Assembly (NCBI GenBank): GCA_024760905.1
Contig: CM045733.1
Coordinates: 33,192,501-33,256,500, forward strand
Direction: 5' to 3'
Length of the DNA: 64,000 nt
Origin: Plotosus lineatus
Lineage: Eukaryota > Chordata > Actinopteri > Siluriformes > Plotosidae
Every line of letters begins with the position of its first letter. The stretch's first letter is position 1. Under the pieces are notes generated by a model. That model searched no databases and was not told the DNA's origin. It worked only from the letters and a program-made list of their open reading frames with translations. This document shows, in pieces, positions 21,998-32,947 of the stretch. The translations under genes were made by a program, and so were the position numbers.

Positions 21998-24900
21998 AAT
22001 GCAGCCATGAGGTGGGGGGGCACAAACCAGTGTCTCTCCCCCTCATGCCGGTCCCAAGCCCGGAGAAATGCAGAGGGTTGTGTCAGGAAGGGCATCCGAT
22101 GTAAAACCAATGCCAAATATTTATGATGCAAATCGGAAGTATTACACCCATACCGGATCGGTCGAGGCCCAGGTTAACAACGACCGCCATCAGTGCTGTC
22201 AATCAACAGGGTGCTGATGGAAATTGGACTACTGTTGGTCGAAGACGTCGAAGAAGGCGAGGTGGGAGGCGTGTCCATAGGCAGAGAGAGAAGAGGAAAG
22301 GCATGAGTCTAGGACTGAGAGTGGGGACTTTGAATGTTGGAACTATGCAAAGAAAAGGTAGAGAGCTGGCTGACATGATGCAGAGGAGGAAAGTGGACAT
22401 ACTGTGTGTTCAGGAGACCAGGTGGAAAGGTATTATCACGGTGTGGATGGGAAGAGAAATGGAGTAGGAGTCATCTTGAAGGAGGAGTTTGTCAGGAATG
22501 TTCTAAAAGTGAAAAGAGTGTCAGACAGAGTGATGAGTCTCAAGTTAGAAATTGAAGGTGTAATGCTCAATGTTGTTAGTGCTTATACCCCACAGGCAGG
22601 ATGTGAGCTAGAAGAGAAGGAAAAGATTCTGGAGTGACTTAGATAAAGTGATGCAGAGTACCCCCAGAGGTGAAAAAGTGGTCATTGGTGCAGACTTCAA
22701 TGGACATGTTGGTGCAGGAAACAGAGGGGACGAGGAAGTGATGGGCAGGTTTGGTATCCAGGACAGGAACGCAGAAGGACAGATGTTGATAGATTTTGCA
22801 AAAAGGATGGAAATAGCTGTGGTGAATACTTTCTTCCAGAAGAAACAGGAGAATAGGGTGACTTATAAAAGCGGAGGTAGGAGCACACAGGTAGACTACA
22901 TCTTGTGCAGGCGATGTAATTTAAAGGAAGTCAGTGACTGCAAAGTCATAGTGGGTGAGAGTGTTGCCAAACAGCATAGGATGGTGGTGTGCAGGATGAC
23001 TCTGATGGTGAGAAAGGTGAAAAAGGCAAAGGCAGAGCAGAAGACAAAGTGGTGGAAGCTGACAAAGGAAGAGTGTCATGTTGTCTTCAAGGAGGAGTTG
23101 AAACAGGCTTTGGGTGGCCAGGAAGTGCTTCCAAATGACTGGACAACCACAGCAAATGTGATCAGGGATACAGGTAGGAGAGTACTTGGTGTGTCCTCTG
23201 GAAGGAAAGTAGATAAGGAGACTTGGTGGTGGAATGAGGAAGTGCAGGAGTGTGTACAAAGGAAGAGGTTAGCTAAGAAGAAGTGGGACATTGAGAGGAC
23301 CGAAGAGAGTAAACAGGAGTACAGGGAGACACAGCATAAGGCGAAAGTAGCAGTGGCTAAGGCCAAACAGAGGGCGTATGATGACTTGTATGATAGGTTG
23401 GATAGTAAAGAGAGAGAAAATGATCTATACAGGTTGGCACAGCAGAGAAATAGAGATGGGAAGGACGTGAAGCAAGTTAGATTGAAAAAGGACAGAGAGG
23501 GAAATGTATTGACTGATGACAGAAGTGTGCTGGGAAGATGGAAAGAGTATTTTGAAGAGCTGATGAATGAGGAAAATGAGAGAGAAAAAAGAGTAGACGA
23601 GGTGACCATTGAGGAGCAGGATGTAGCAAAGATCAGTAAGGGTGAAGTGAGAAGGGCATTGAAGAGGATGAAGAATGGAAAGGCAGTTGGTCCTGATGAT
23701 ATACCTGTGGAGGTATGGAAGTGTCTAGGAGAGGTAGCAGTAGATTTTCTGACAAGAACATTCAACAAGATACTAGAGAGTGAGCAGATGCCGGAGGAGT
23801 GGAGGAGAAGTATGCTGGTGCCCATTTTTAAGAACAAGGGAGACGTGCAGAGTTGCAGCAACTACAGAGGGATAAAGTTGATGAGCCATACGATGAAGTT
23901 ATGGGAAAGAATAGTGGAAGCTAGACTAAGGGCAGAGGTCAGCATTTGTGAACAACAGTTTGGTTTCATGCCAAGAAAGAGCACCACAGATGCAATGTTT
24001 GCTTTGAGGATGTTAATAGAGAAGTACAGAGAAGGTCAGCGGGAGCTACATTGTGCCTTTGTGGATCTGGAAAAAGCATATGACAGGGTGCCAAGAGAAG
24101 AACTGTGGTATTGCATGAGGAAGTCTGGAGTGGCAGAGAAGTATGTTAGAGTGGTGCAGGACATGTATGAGAGATGTAAGACAGCGGTGAGGTGTGCTGT
24201 CGGTGTGACCGACGAATTCAAGGTGGAGGTGGGACTGCATCAAGGGTCAGCTCTGAGCCCCTTCTTGTTTGCTATGGTGATGGACAGGCTGACAGACGAG
24301 GTGAGACAAGAATCTCCATGGACTATGATGTTTGCAGATGACATCGTGATCTGTAGTGAGAGCAGAGAACAAGTGCAGGGAAATCTAGAGAGGTGGAGGT
24401 ATGCCCTGGAAAGGAGAGGAATGAAGGTTAGCCTCAGAAAATCAGAATACATGTGTGTGAATGAGAAGGACCCAGGAGGAACGGTGATGTTACAGGGAGC
24501 AGAGATAACGAAGGTGGAGGATTTTAAGTACTTAGGCTCAACAATCCAGAGCAATGGAGAGTGTGGAAAAGAGGTGAAGAAACGTGTGCAGGCAGGCTGG
24601 AATGGTTGGAGAAAAGTGTCCGGTGTGATGTGCGATAGGAGAGTGTCAGCAAGAATGAAGGGAAAAGTGTACAAGACGGTGGTGAGGCCAGCGATGTTGT
24701 ATGGATTAGAAACAGTGGCGCTGAAGAAAAGGCAGGAGGCAGAGCTGGAGGTAGCGGAGATGAAAATGTTGAGGTTCTCTCTGGGAGTAACGAGGATGGA
24801 TAGGATCAGAAATGAGTATATCAGAGGGACAGCCCACGTAAGATGTTTTGGAGACAAAGCCAGAGAGGCTAGATTGAGATGGTTTGGACATGTACAGAGG

Positions 24901-25118
24901 AGGGATAGTGAGTATATTGGCAGTAGGATGCTGAGGTTGGAACTACCAGGCAGAAGGCCTTGAGGAAGACCAAAGAAGAGATTTATGGATGTGGTGAAGG
25001 AAGACATGAAGGTCGTTGGAGTCAGAAAAGAAGATGCGGAGGACAGGGTGAGGTGGAGGCGAATGATTTGCTGTGGCGAGCCCTGAAGGGAGCAGCCCGA
25101 AAGTAAAAGAAGAAGAAG
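21998..25118 (+). mobile_element. Full-length RTE-clade LINE with target duplication
   Basis: A 16-bp perfect duplication aaacagtgcaggatat at 21982-21997 and 25119-25134 encloses 3121 bp. The 5' leader contains ctcatgccggtcccaagcc, gggttgtgtcaggaagggca and ggatcggtcgaggcccagg. The body encodes an apurinic-type endonuclease and a reverse transcriptase. The 3' end is gctgtggcgagccctgaagg ... gaaagtaaaagaagaagaa. Strong TSD, full length and only three coding lesions make it one of the youngest large insertions in the window. It probably supplied the tail module of the type B SINEs. Confidence 0.92.
22123..25086 (+). pseudogene. RTE endonuclease/reverse transcriptase ORF, three lesions
   Basis: This ORF would nick target DNA and copy element RNA at the nick. 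The endonuclease begins at about 22315 with LRVGTLNVGTMQRKGREL, then VDILCVQETRWKG. After two frame changes come GADFNGHVG (residues 14-22 of the 771-codon segment starting at 22648) and STQVDYILCRR. Reverse transcriptase motifs: [51 protein letters not shown] (from residue 471), QGSALSPFLFAMVMDRL, FADDIVICSE (from residue 562) and FKYLGSTIQ. Lesions: a short deletion with frame change after TRWKG (about 22434), a one-base insertion near 22632, and an in-frame TGA at 24961 where the second copy has Arg (CGA to TGA). The catalytic FADD is intact. Confidence 0.9.
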
Positions 25119-25134
25119 AAACAGTGCAGGATAT

Positions 25135-25633
25135 GTACTTGCAGAACTGTAAATAATAGACCTGTAAATAACACCTATTTGTTGAATGTGAGGTGGATGT
25201 CACTGAATAATATCAATACTAAACACTATTAAACAATATCTACTGCCCAAGGTAAATCATTTTACACCATACTACCGGGGAACATAGTAAAATAAAAATA
25301 AAACGAGATGTAACTTGGTGACTGTGACAAACCGTGAGTTTTTGTCCTTCGTTTTGATACAAGCAGTTTATGAGGTAGATAGCATTCGTTAGTGTAGACT
25401 ACATGCTAACAGCACAATCTGACACACATAGACAACTCAAGATTTGTCACAATCACTTGGAGCAAGCAGCATAATAGTTTTCATTCCTTAAAATAAAAAA
25501 AAGGAAAAAATTAAATATAACTTGCTTTACTTGTGTTCCTGCATAATATAAAGTAAAGGTTTGAATGAGGAAAAAACTCACCATTATGGAGTGTGGTTTA
25601 CTTGCATCTCAATGTAGTACATTTTAAAACAAG
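25135..25633. other. Intronic sequence, nothing recognised
   Basis: No identifiable element. Confidence 0.5.
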
Positions 25634-25925
25634 CGCCAGTGGTGGCCCAGTGATCCCATGTTTGGGGATTTGAACCATGTTCACAATGGGTTGTCACTGC
25701 TGAACACCTCCCCCTCACCCCCCACCCCCAGCTAGCTTGGTTATCAAAGGCCAGCCATGTCTTCCACTGTCTATGGTGGGAGGCATGTAAAAAAATACAT
25801 GGCTGGACTTTGATAACTCAGTTAGCTGCACTGGGGGGACAACACTGACAACCATTGACAGTGGGGCTTGAACCCCCACCTTGGGATCTGTAATCTAGCA
25901 CTTCATCCCCAGGCCATCACTTCCC
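25634..25925. mobile_element. Foldback pair of SINE heads (inverted repeat)
   Basis: The left arm (25634-25793, + strand) is a degenerate SINE head and core: gccagtggtggcccagtgat, ttggttatcaaaggccagcc, tgtctatggtgggaggcatg. The right arm (25797-25925, - strand) is the same region inverted: ggactttgataactcagtta, gacagtggggcttgaacccc, ccaggccatcacttcc. The heads point outward and the cores meet in the middle, so the RNA could fold into a hairpin with arms of about 130 bp. Confidence 0.7.
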
Positions 25926-27383
25926 TGAGCACTAAAGGAAGATTCCTAATTTAAAAAACTCTACAGTTCTCCAGTGAAGGGGCGTTCACCTCGTCCTGAA
26001 ATGCTGATTTTTCAGTGCAGGCTCTGAATGGCCTGTTTGGCTTCCTCCTCCCATTTATGACCTTTCCTCTCTCTGTGCCCAGTGTGAAGTCGGTCATTTA
26101 TTCTTTCAAGGCAGTGGAAAGAAGACTGGGATGGGTGGATTTCACTGTGTATGGGGGACAGTGAGGGAAGGGAGTTAATCAGAAAGCCTGGCATGCCATG
26201 ACACTCTAATGTTCCCTCAACCCCCACCACTCAAAAAAAGGTGAAAACCTTTTGTTTACAACCTGCTCAAACAGTCTAGACCGAAAACTTAAACATGTGC
26301 TAGCCTTGCTATTTAACACTCCAACATCTGGTAAGAACATTTATGGGTAAAAAAAAAAAAAAGGGGTGAAACACTAATAATTTCTCTTTAATAAAATAAC
26401 CCCAGTGAGACTCTTTGTACCGACTTTAAATTTTGTTGGCATGGTGGTGTTTCATACTGGAGTGCTATCTTTCCCCTGCCTGTAAACAAAGAACCTTTCT
26501 TTAATTCATTCTATGTTCTCTTCTACCATTAGCTTGGGGCTACATGCTTACTTTTGTATTATCTTTGCTCTGTCCTGCTGCCTTATAAGGAGCCATCCAG
26601 CTGCACGGATTGCTTCAAGGAAACGACCACCCAGAGCACAAAGAGCATTTTCTCTCTGTGAGAATCAGATATTTTCTTCCTTTTTTTTATTTTTGTTTTT
26701 TGGTGCTCTTTTATTGGACCCACAATAACCCACGATAGTATGATAAATAAATGCGTTCTCTCTGAGAAAACAACTTCATATATAGTGACGCCATATCAAT
26801 CGTGTTTCATCTTTAGTTCGCTCAGTGAATAAGAACATTTGGAATGTGTTCTGTATACGGTATGGAAGGTACAGGAGCAGTGGGGGGAGAACCTAAACCA
26901 GGTGAGAGCTTCATGAAGTTGACTAGTTTGCAAATTTTTAATCATGAAGTTTTTATTCAGAATTGTTCATAACTACATGCTTCTTATTGTTTTGGTGGTC
27001 AGAAACTGCAGCATGTTCTGGCTGTTGAACTTTCATGTTGTCATCGCCATCCTTGAAACACGTTTAAAAAAAAAAACTTAAGTCCAGGTTGCCAGTACTT
27101 CCAGCCAAGCACAACAATTAGATCCAGTCTGGTATGTAGATGGCTCGGTGCTGCATGCCTGACTTGCTCTGTATAGTTGAACTAATTCCCAAGTTTCTCT
27201 TTAGCACATTCTAAGCTGACCTGAAGTGTTTCATGCCCATAATGCGATACTGGAATCAGGCCGTGTTTCGTCTGAATACCAAACATGGTAAACAGACAGG
27301 ATGGTCTTTTATTCAACCAAAAGACACAAAAAACAAACAAATCATTAATTTTTTAACATTTAATTATTTAATTTAACGCTGCT
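25926..27383. other. Intronic sequence, nothing recognised
   Basis: No mobile element recognised in about 1.4 kb. Short ORFs and a run of about 13 A near 26350 only. Confidence 0.5.
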
Positions 27384-27417
27384 TGAAAAATCAGACGGGC
27401 AGTGGTGGCATAGTGGA

Positions 27418-28606
27418 ATGTAGGACGTTTTGGCCAATGGATGTTTTCGCCTGGATGTTTTGGCCATGGATGTTTTTGGCCAGCAGATTTTCCAGGGTAT
27501 GACCTTTTGGCAAACTATGTTTTTGGACTGCTGTTTAACTTGTTGTCTGATTTTTGTTAATTGATATTATATTACATTACATTATAATATTTATATTGTA
27601 TTAGAACAATGAGTATGTTGCTTGGCACATTAATTATCAATATAAATTGACTACTGACAAGAAAAGTGTTTTTAAACCTTCTAGAGGTGTCTTATTGAAG
27701 TACTAACCCTAACCCTAACCCTAACACCAGTCCAAACACATACAGTGATACCTCGGCTCACGAACATAATTGGTTCCCAGAAAGTGTGTGTAAGGCGAAA
27801 AGTTCGTCTTCCGAACATTTATTTCCCATAAGAAACCATTAAAATGAGAATAATCCGTTCCCAGGTCCCCATAAAACATAATTTTCTACTAAATAAGCCT
27901 TAAAACTACACAAAAATATACCTTATTTTATGTATAATAAATGTGCTCTTGTATTGTAATTAAAGAAATAAACTGTACTGTATAATAAAGTCGTTTTATT
28001 TACCTTTGTGATGGTAGTTGATGGCTTGATGGAATGGAGTGGGAGGAGGAGGGAGGGAGGGAGGGACTTACTGTTTGGAAGGAGAGTTTGGAAACGCCTA
28101 CTGTTTGGAAACACCCTTAGCCACACACGCACCCTTAATAGCTTCCTTGTTCTTAAGGATGGTGGTAGACTTAGCGGACTGGTACTGGGACGCTAAGTCA
28201 CACAAACGCACACCTCGTTCGTGTTTTTCAATGACCTCCGCCTGTGGTGGGTCTTTTTCGGTCCCATAATAGCAAAAGTACACTCAGTATGGTCCAAAAT
28301 GTCTATCAAACACAAACCACTTCCGCACTCAAAGAAAGGGGTGATTTAACTGTGACGCCGTGAGCGTGCGTCAGCTTCTCGTGGCCGCCACCGTGGCGCT
28401 GTTCGACCGCGTGGTTTGATTCGTCCGCCGAAAACTAGTTCGTCAGCAGAGACTATATGCTCACGAATTTAATGTTCTTGAGGCGAAAAGTTCGTGAGCT
28501 TAAGCGTTCGTCAGCGGAGGTTTTACTGTATTTGGCTAAAATGTCCTACCCTAGAAAATCTGCTGGCCAAAACGTGCAGTCCAAAACGTCCGTTCACCGG
28601 CCTAAT
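27418..28606. mobile_element. Inverted-repeat element with GGACGTTTTGGCC motif array, inserted in a SINE
   Basis: The left part repeats a motif four or five times (ggacgttttggcc, ggatgttttcgcc, ggatgttttggcc, ggatgtttttggcc) before ccagcagattttccagggta. The right part mirrors it: accctagaaaatctgctgg, ggccaaaacgtgc, ccaaaacgtccg. Flanks tagtgga / taatgga may be the target duplication. A (TAACCC)3 run lies at about 27705-27724. No ORF of its own was recognised and a Tigger element has inserted inside it. Superfamily unknown to me. Confidence 0.7.
27743..28528 (-). mobile_element. Tigger-like element with transposase N-terminus
   Basis: Starts cagtgatacctcggctcac and ends gtcagcggaggttttactg, flanked by TA (27741-27742, 28529-28530). 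The inner inverted stretches include gcgaaaagttcgt on both sides. On the minus strand about 28270-28098 encodes DPPQAEVIEKHERGVRLCDL, ASQYQSAKSTTILKNKEAI and KGACVAKGVSK, the Psq-like helix-turn-helix of Tigger transposases. The catalytic region is missing. 786 bp. Confidence 0.85.
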
Positions 28607-29406
28607 GGATAGGGTGCTGGATCGCTGATCCTATGGTTTGGGGTACGAGTCCCACTCTCCACGAGGTTGTCATTATCCCCCCAGTGCAGCTAACTTTATT
28701 ATCAAAGGCTGGCCATGTCTCTCATGTGAGGTATGTAAAAGAACTGTTGCTGGCTTTCGACAAGAGTAGCTGCAAAGCCGTCAGCATGTTTCTACCCTGC
28801 GATGGCCTAGCGAGCTGTTCAGGGTGTACTCTGCCCTTGCCCGGAGTTGGCTGGTTGGGAGTTGGCCTAATTAGGATGAAGCAGTTACAGAAAATGAACT
28901 TAACTGAAAAATCGGATTGGATAATCCAACACATTCAGTTTCATTACACTAATGACTGTATCTCACACGTGCCTTTACTGAAAGCTGACATGATTCTACT
29001 GTCCGAGCAAAATAATCAGAACAAGGTTTTTTATGCCATTCTTTAGATTTTGCCTCCTTATCACCATGGTGCCCTTGTCATTGGTCTAAAAAACGTCTGA
29101 AATAATCACCTGTGAGACATAAGTAGAGGGCTACTCGTGCAGAGCAAGCAAGCTCTACCACACTGCATGAATAATGGAGCAGATAGTGCATGTATGGGTA
29201 CTAGTTTTAATTACCCATGAGCTCATCTTATGTTGAATAGTATGCAGAAGTCACCATATTCGCAATAGAATAATTTCATTTGAAGGTTTTATGAGATGAA
29301 TGGGGTTTTACCTTTCAATGTCACTTAGATTCAGAGGTAACGTCCATGTAGGGTTTCTTATTAGTGTTCCATAATGATGTCATGTCTATCAGCATTCATT
29401 TCTCCT

Positions 29407-29515
29407 GTCTTTCATTCATTCATTTTCTGAACCACTTAATCCTCATTCGGGTCATAGGGAGACTGGTGCTCATCTCAGCCAACTCTGAGCAAGGGCAGAG
29501 TACACCCTGGACATC
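29407..29515 (-). mobile_element. SINE type A tail fragment
   Basis: cattttctgaaccacttaat, cagccaactctgagcaaggg, cagagtacaccctgg. Tail only; 5'-truncated. Confidence 0.65.
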
Positions 29516-29990
29516 ACAAATATATTTTTATTGAAAATTCATATTTTCTTCCAGTAAAATTTTGATATTGAAGTCGAAATTATTCACTTGTCAGCAAGTA
29601 TCTTCGTCACTATCCTCCTAGGTGTTTTCCAAAATTCATTCTTAAGGACAGTCCTAAAAAAGGCTGGTGTTTTTAAACCAGAGTTGTTCACAGCTTTGTT
29701 CTTATTATGGGTTATAAATCCAGTTGTCTTCATAAACAGACAAGTATACCTCATATAAAATTGATAAACGGTAGAGAGGCAGACTCCCAACTTCAGAAAA
29801 CTTTATTAATTCTGTTGAGTTGCTGCTGCCTGAGGATTCATATAAGCTGTCAAATTTAGTAGCATCAATATTGGATATAAAATAACACGCACACCAAAAA
29901 AAACATGGTGTGCCAGTACCCTTTCAGGAATGTCATCTCAGAAGAGGAGAACATACTGTATATTGACAGGAATTGAAGTGTTGGTATTCA
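29516..29990. other. Intronic sequence, nothing recognised
   Basis: No identifiable element. Confidence 0.45.
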
Positions 29991-29994
29991 GCAT

Positions 29995-30322
29995 TTATTC
30001 ATTTTCTAAGATGGTTAATCCTAATTAGGGTCATTGGGAGGCAAGCACCCATCTCAGCTAACTTTCTAAAAGGGAGAAGTACACCCCGAATAGCTCGTCA
30101 GTCTTAACAGGGCAATCATTCACACTCACATTCACACCTTTGGGAAATTTGGAACCACCAATTAGTCCACTTTAGACTATGAAACTGTACCCAGAGGAAA
30201 CACATGCAAGCACAGGGAGAATATGCAAACATCACATGGAAACGCCCTGAGCCCTGGAATCAAACCCAGACCTTCTTGCTGTGAGGCAGACATGCTAACC
30301 ATTGCGTCACCGTTCCGCTCGT
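29995..30322 (-). repeat. Dispersed repeat family D, minus copy
   Basis: ttttctaagatggttaatcc, aggcaagcacccatctcagc, cagaggaaacacatgcaagc, ctgtgaggcagacatgctaa, gcgtcaccgttccgc. Directly next to the RTE copy that follows. Confidence 0.7.
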
Positions 30323-30365
30323 ATTTCGTATTTTGTTTATTTATTTCAAAAGGGTACATTCATTC

Positions 30366-32234
30366 ATTCTTCTTCTTTTCCTTTCAGCTGTTCCCTTCAG
30401 GGGTCGCCACAGCAAATGATCTGCCTCCATCTTACCCTATCCTTTGCATCTTCTTCTCTTACTCCAACTACCTTCATGTCCTCCTTCACCACATCCATAA
30501 ATCTTCTCTTTGGTCTTCCTCTGGGCCTTCTGCCTGGTAGTTCCAACCTCAGCATCCTACTACCAATATACTCACTATCCCTCCTCTGTACATGTCCAAA
30601 CCATCTCGATCTAGCCTCTCTGACTTTGTCTCCAAAACCTCTAACATGTGCTGTCCATCTGATGTGCTCATTCCTGATCCTATCCATCCTCATTACTCCC
30701 AAAGAGAACCTCAACATTTTCATCTCTGCTACATCCAGCTCTGCCTCCTGTCTTTTCCCCAGGGCCACGGTTTCTAAACCATACAACATCACTGGCCTCA
30801 TCACCGTCTTGTACACTTTTCCCTTCATTCTTGCCGATGCTCTCCTATCACACGTCACACCGGACACTTTTCTCCAACCATTCCAACCTGCCCGCACACG
30901 CTTTTTCACTTCTTTTCCACACTCTCCATTGCTCTGGATTGTTGAGCCTAAGTACTTAAAATCCTCCACCTTCTTTATCTCTGCCCCCTGTAACCTCACT
31001 GTTCCTCTTGGGTCCTTCTCGTTCACGCACATGTGTTCTGTCTTACTCTTACGTAGTCGAACCTTCATTCCTCTCCTTTCCAGAGCATACCTCCACCTCT
31101 CTAGATTTTCCTCCACTTGTTCTCTGCTCTCACTACAGATCACGATGCCATCTGCAAACATCATAGTCCATGGAGATTCTTGTCTAACCTCGTCTGTCAG
31201 CCTATCCATCAACATAGCAAACAAGAAGGGGCTGAGAGCTGACCCTTGGTGCAGTCCCACCTCCACCTTGAACTCTTCTGTCACACTGACAGCTCACCTC
31301 ACCACTGTCTTACATCTCTCATACATGTCCTGCACCACTCTAACATACTTCTCTGCCATTCCAGACTTCCTCATGCAATACCACATTTCTTCTCTCGGCA
31401 CCCTGTCATATGCTTTCTCCAGATCCACAAATTCAGAATCCAGCTCCCTCTCACCTTCTTTGTACTTCTCTATTAACATTCTCAAAGCAAACACTGCATC
31501 TGTGGTGCTCTTTCTTGGCATGAAACCAAACTGTTGTTCACAAATGCTGACCTCTGCCCTTAGTCTAGCTTCCACTATTCTCTCCCATAACTTCATCGTA
31601 TGGCTCATCAACTTTATCCCTCTGTAGTTGCCACAACTCTGCACGTCTTCCCTTGTTCTTAAAAATGGGCACCAGCACACTTCTTCTCCATTCCTCCGGC
31701 ATCTGCTCACTTTCTAAGACCTTGTTGAATATTCTTGTCAGAAAATCTACTGCTACCTCCCCTAGACACTTCCATACCTCCACTGGTATGTCATCAGGAC
31801 CAACTGCTTTTCCACTCTGCATCCTCTTCAATGCCCTCCTCACTTCACCCTTACTAATCGTTGCTACTTCCTGGTCCTCAACAGTCACCTCTTCTACTCT
31901 TTTTTTTTTTCACTCTCATTTTCCTCATTCATCAGCTCTTCAAAGTACTCTTTCCATCTTCCCAGCACACTTCTGTCATCAGTCAATACATTTCCCTCTC
32001 TGTCCTTTATCACTCTAACTTGCTGCACATCTTTTCCATCTCTATTTCTCTGCGGTGCCAATCTGTATAAATCATTTTCTCCCTTCTTACTGTCCAACCT
32101 ATCATACAAGTCATCATATGCCCTCTGTTTGGCCTTTGACACCGCTACCTTTGCCTTACGCTGTGTCTCCCTGTACTCCTGTTTACTCTCTTCAGTCCTC
32201 TCTATGCCCCACTTCTTCTTAGCTAACCTCTTCA
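30366..32234 (-). mobile_element. RTE-clade LINE, 5'-truncated second copy
   Basis: Minus-strand RTE copy closely related to 21998-25118. The 3' end is at the left (cttcttcttttcctttcagc, gttcccttcaggggtcgcca). The 5' truncation is at about 32234, equivalent to the KRLAKKKW region of the longer copy, so the endonuclease is missing. It interrupts or abuts two family D repeats (29995-30322 and 32240-32570), which may be one older copy split by this insertion. Confidence 0.9.
30373..32234 (-). pseudogene. RTE reverse transcriptase, frameshifted, altered active site
   Basis: The 5' segment (32234-31894) reads KRLAKKKWGIERTEESKQE. It is followed by [37 protein letters not shown] in the frame-shifted equivalent, [49 protein letters not shown] and FKYLGSTIQSNGE. 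The C-terminal region runs on without a stop through GRRPRGRPKRRFMDVV to the end of the ORF at 30397. At least three frame changes occur (about 31290, 31660 and 31890). The catalytic FADD is FADG here, losing the second metal-binding Asp, so this copy would be inactive even with an open frame. Its Arg at GRRPRGRP shows that the TGA at 24961 is a lesion of the other copy. Confidence 0.88.
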
Positions 32235-32239
32235 TTCTC

Positions 32240-32570
32240 AAAGCTGATTAATCCAACTTAGAGTCACAGGGAAGCTGGTGCCTATCTCAGTTGATCCTGG
32301 GCAAAGACAGGGTACACCCTGAACAACTCACCAGGTCATTGAACGGTCAACACACACAATCATTAACACTCATACTTTGGGGTGATTTGAAACAGCCAGT
32401 TAGCCTACTGTGCATGTTTTTGGACTGTGGAAGGAAACTGAAGTACCCAGAGGAAAGCTACGCAAGCACAGGGAGAACATACAAACTCCAAAGCCTGAGA
32501 TCGGGACTCAAACCCAAGCCTTATTGCTGTGAGGCAGATGTGATAGCCATCAGAAGACTATACTTTGTTA
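32240..32570 (-). repeat. Dispersed repeat family D, minus copy
   Basis: agctggtgcctatctcagtt, gggtacaccctgaacaactc, cagaggaaagctacgcaagc, gctgtgaggcagatgtga. Adjoins the 5' truncation point of the RTE copy. Confidence 0.7.
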
Positions 32571-32604
32571 AATATTTGAAATAATTAGTTAAAAACATTC
32601 CATA

Positions 32605-32890
32605 CGATTACACCTCATATCCTGGGCCATAAGGTGCACCTGAACAGCATCTGGCCACACATAAGCTGCACCGGACTATAAGGCTCATTAAGCAAAACAA
32701 AAGTCAGATAAGTCAAATTTGATTCAACTCTCACAATAACTGTCAACATTGTTCAGCTGTAACAATATAAAACAATAAACTCACCTTTTCAGTTCATTCC
32801 TCTTCCACAAATCCATCAAATTCTTCATCTGCAGTGTCTGAGTTTAACCGTTGCGTGAGTTGGACATAAAGCCCGGATCCCTCGATTATT
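32605..32890 (-). mobile_element. pogo-like terminal fragment
   Basis: ctgggccataaggtgcacc and taagctgcaccggactataa resemble the pogo-type end seen near 4190-4280. On the minus strand 32830-32800 reads DTADEEFDGFVEEE, an acidic stretch like those near the N-terminus of some pogo-type transposases. The assignment is tentative. Confidence 0.45.
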
Positions 32891-32947
32891 TTTTATTATT
32901 ATATTCTATTATGATATGTAATATCTATTATTCCCTCACGCGTGGAG

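Larger units (their letters stand above)
27396..28904 (+). mobile_element. tRNA-headed SINE, tail type A, split by a nested insertion
   Basis: The SINE head (gggcagtggtggcatagtgg, about 27397-27416) stops and resumes near 28607 (gatagggtgctggatcgctg). It then runs through the core (aagagtagctgcaaagccg) to the type A tail (gagctgttcagggtgtactc ... gcagttacagaaaatgaa). A 12-bp duplication tgaaaaatc(a/g)ga at 27384-27395 and 28905-28916 brackets the two halves, so they were one insertion. The 1.19 kb between them is a later transposon. Confidence 0.85.

Noticed and set aside
23076..25007. Long minus-strand ORFs opposite the RTE (261 and 255 codons)
   Set aside because: Shadows of the + strand RTE ORF with no recognisable domain.
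27705..27724. (TAACCC)n as a telomere remnant
   Set aside because: Only about three units inside a transposon; too short to suggest a fusion or telomere relic.
30302..31627. 441-codon + strand ORF
   Set aside because: Antisense shadow of the minus-strand RTE reverse transcriptase. The minus strand carries the RT motifs, while the + strand product is low-complexity Ser/Pro/Leu.
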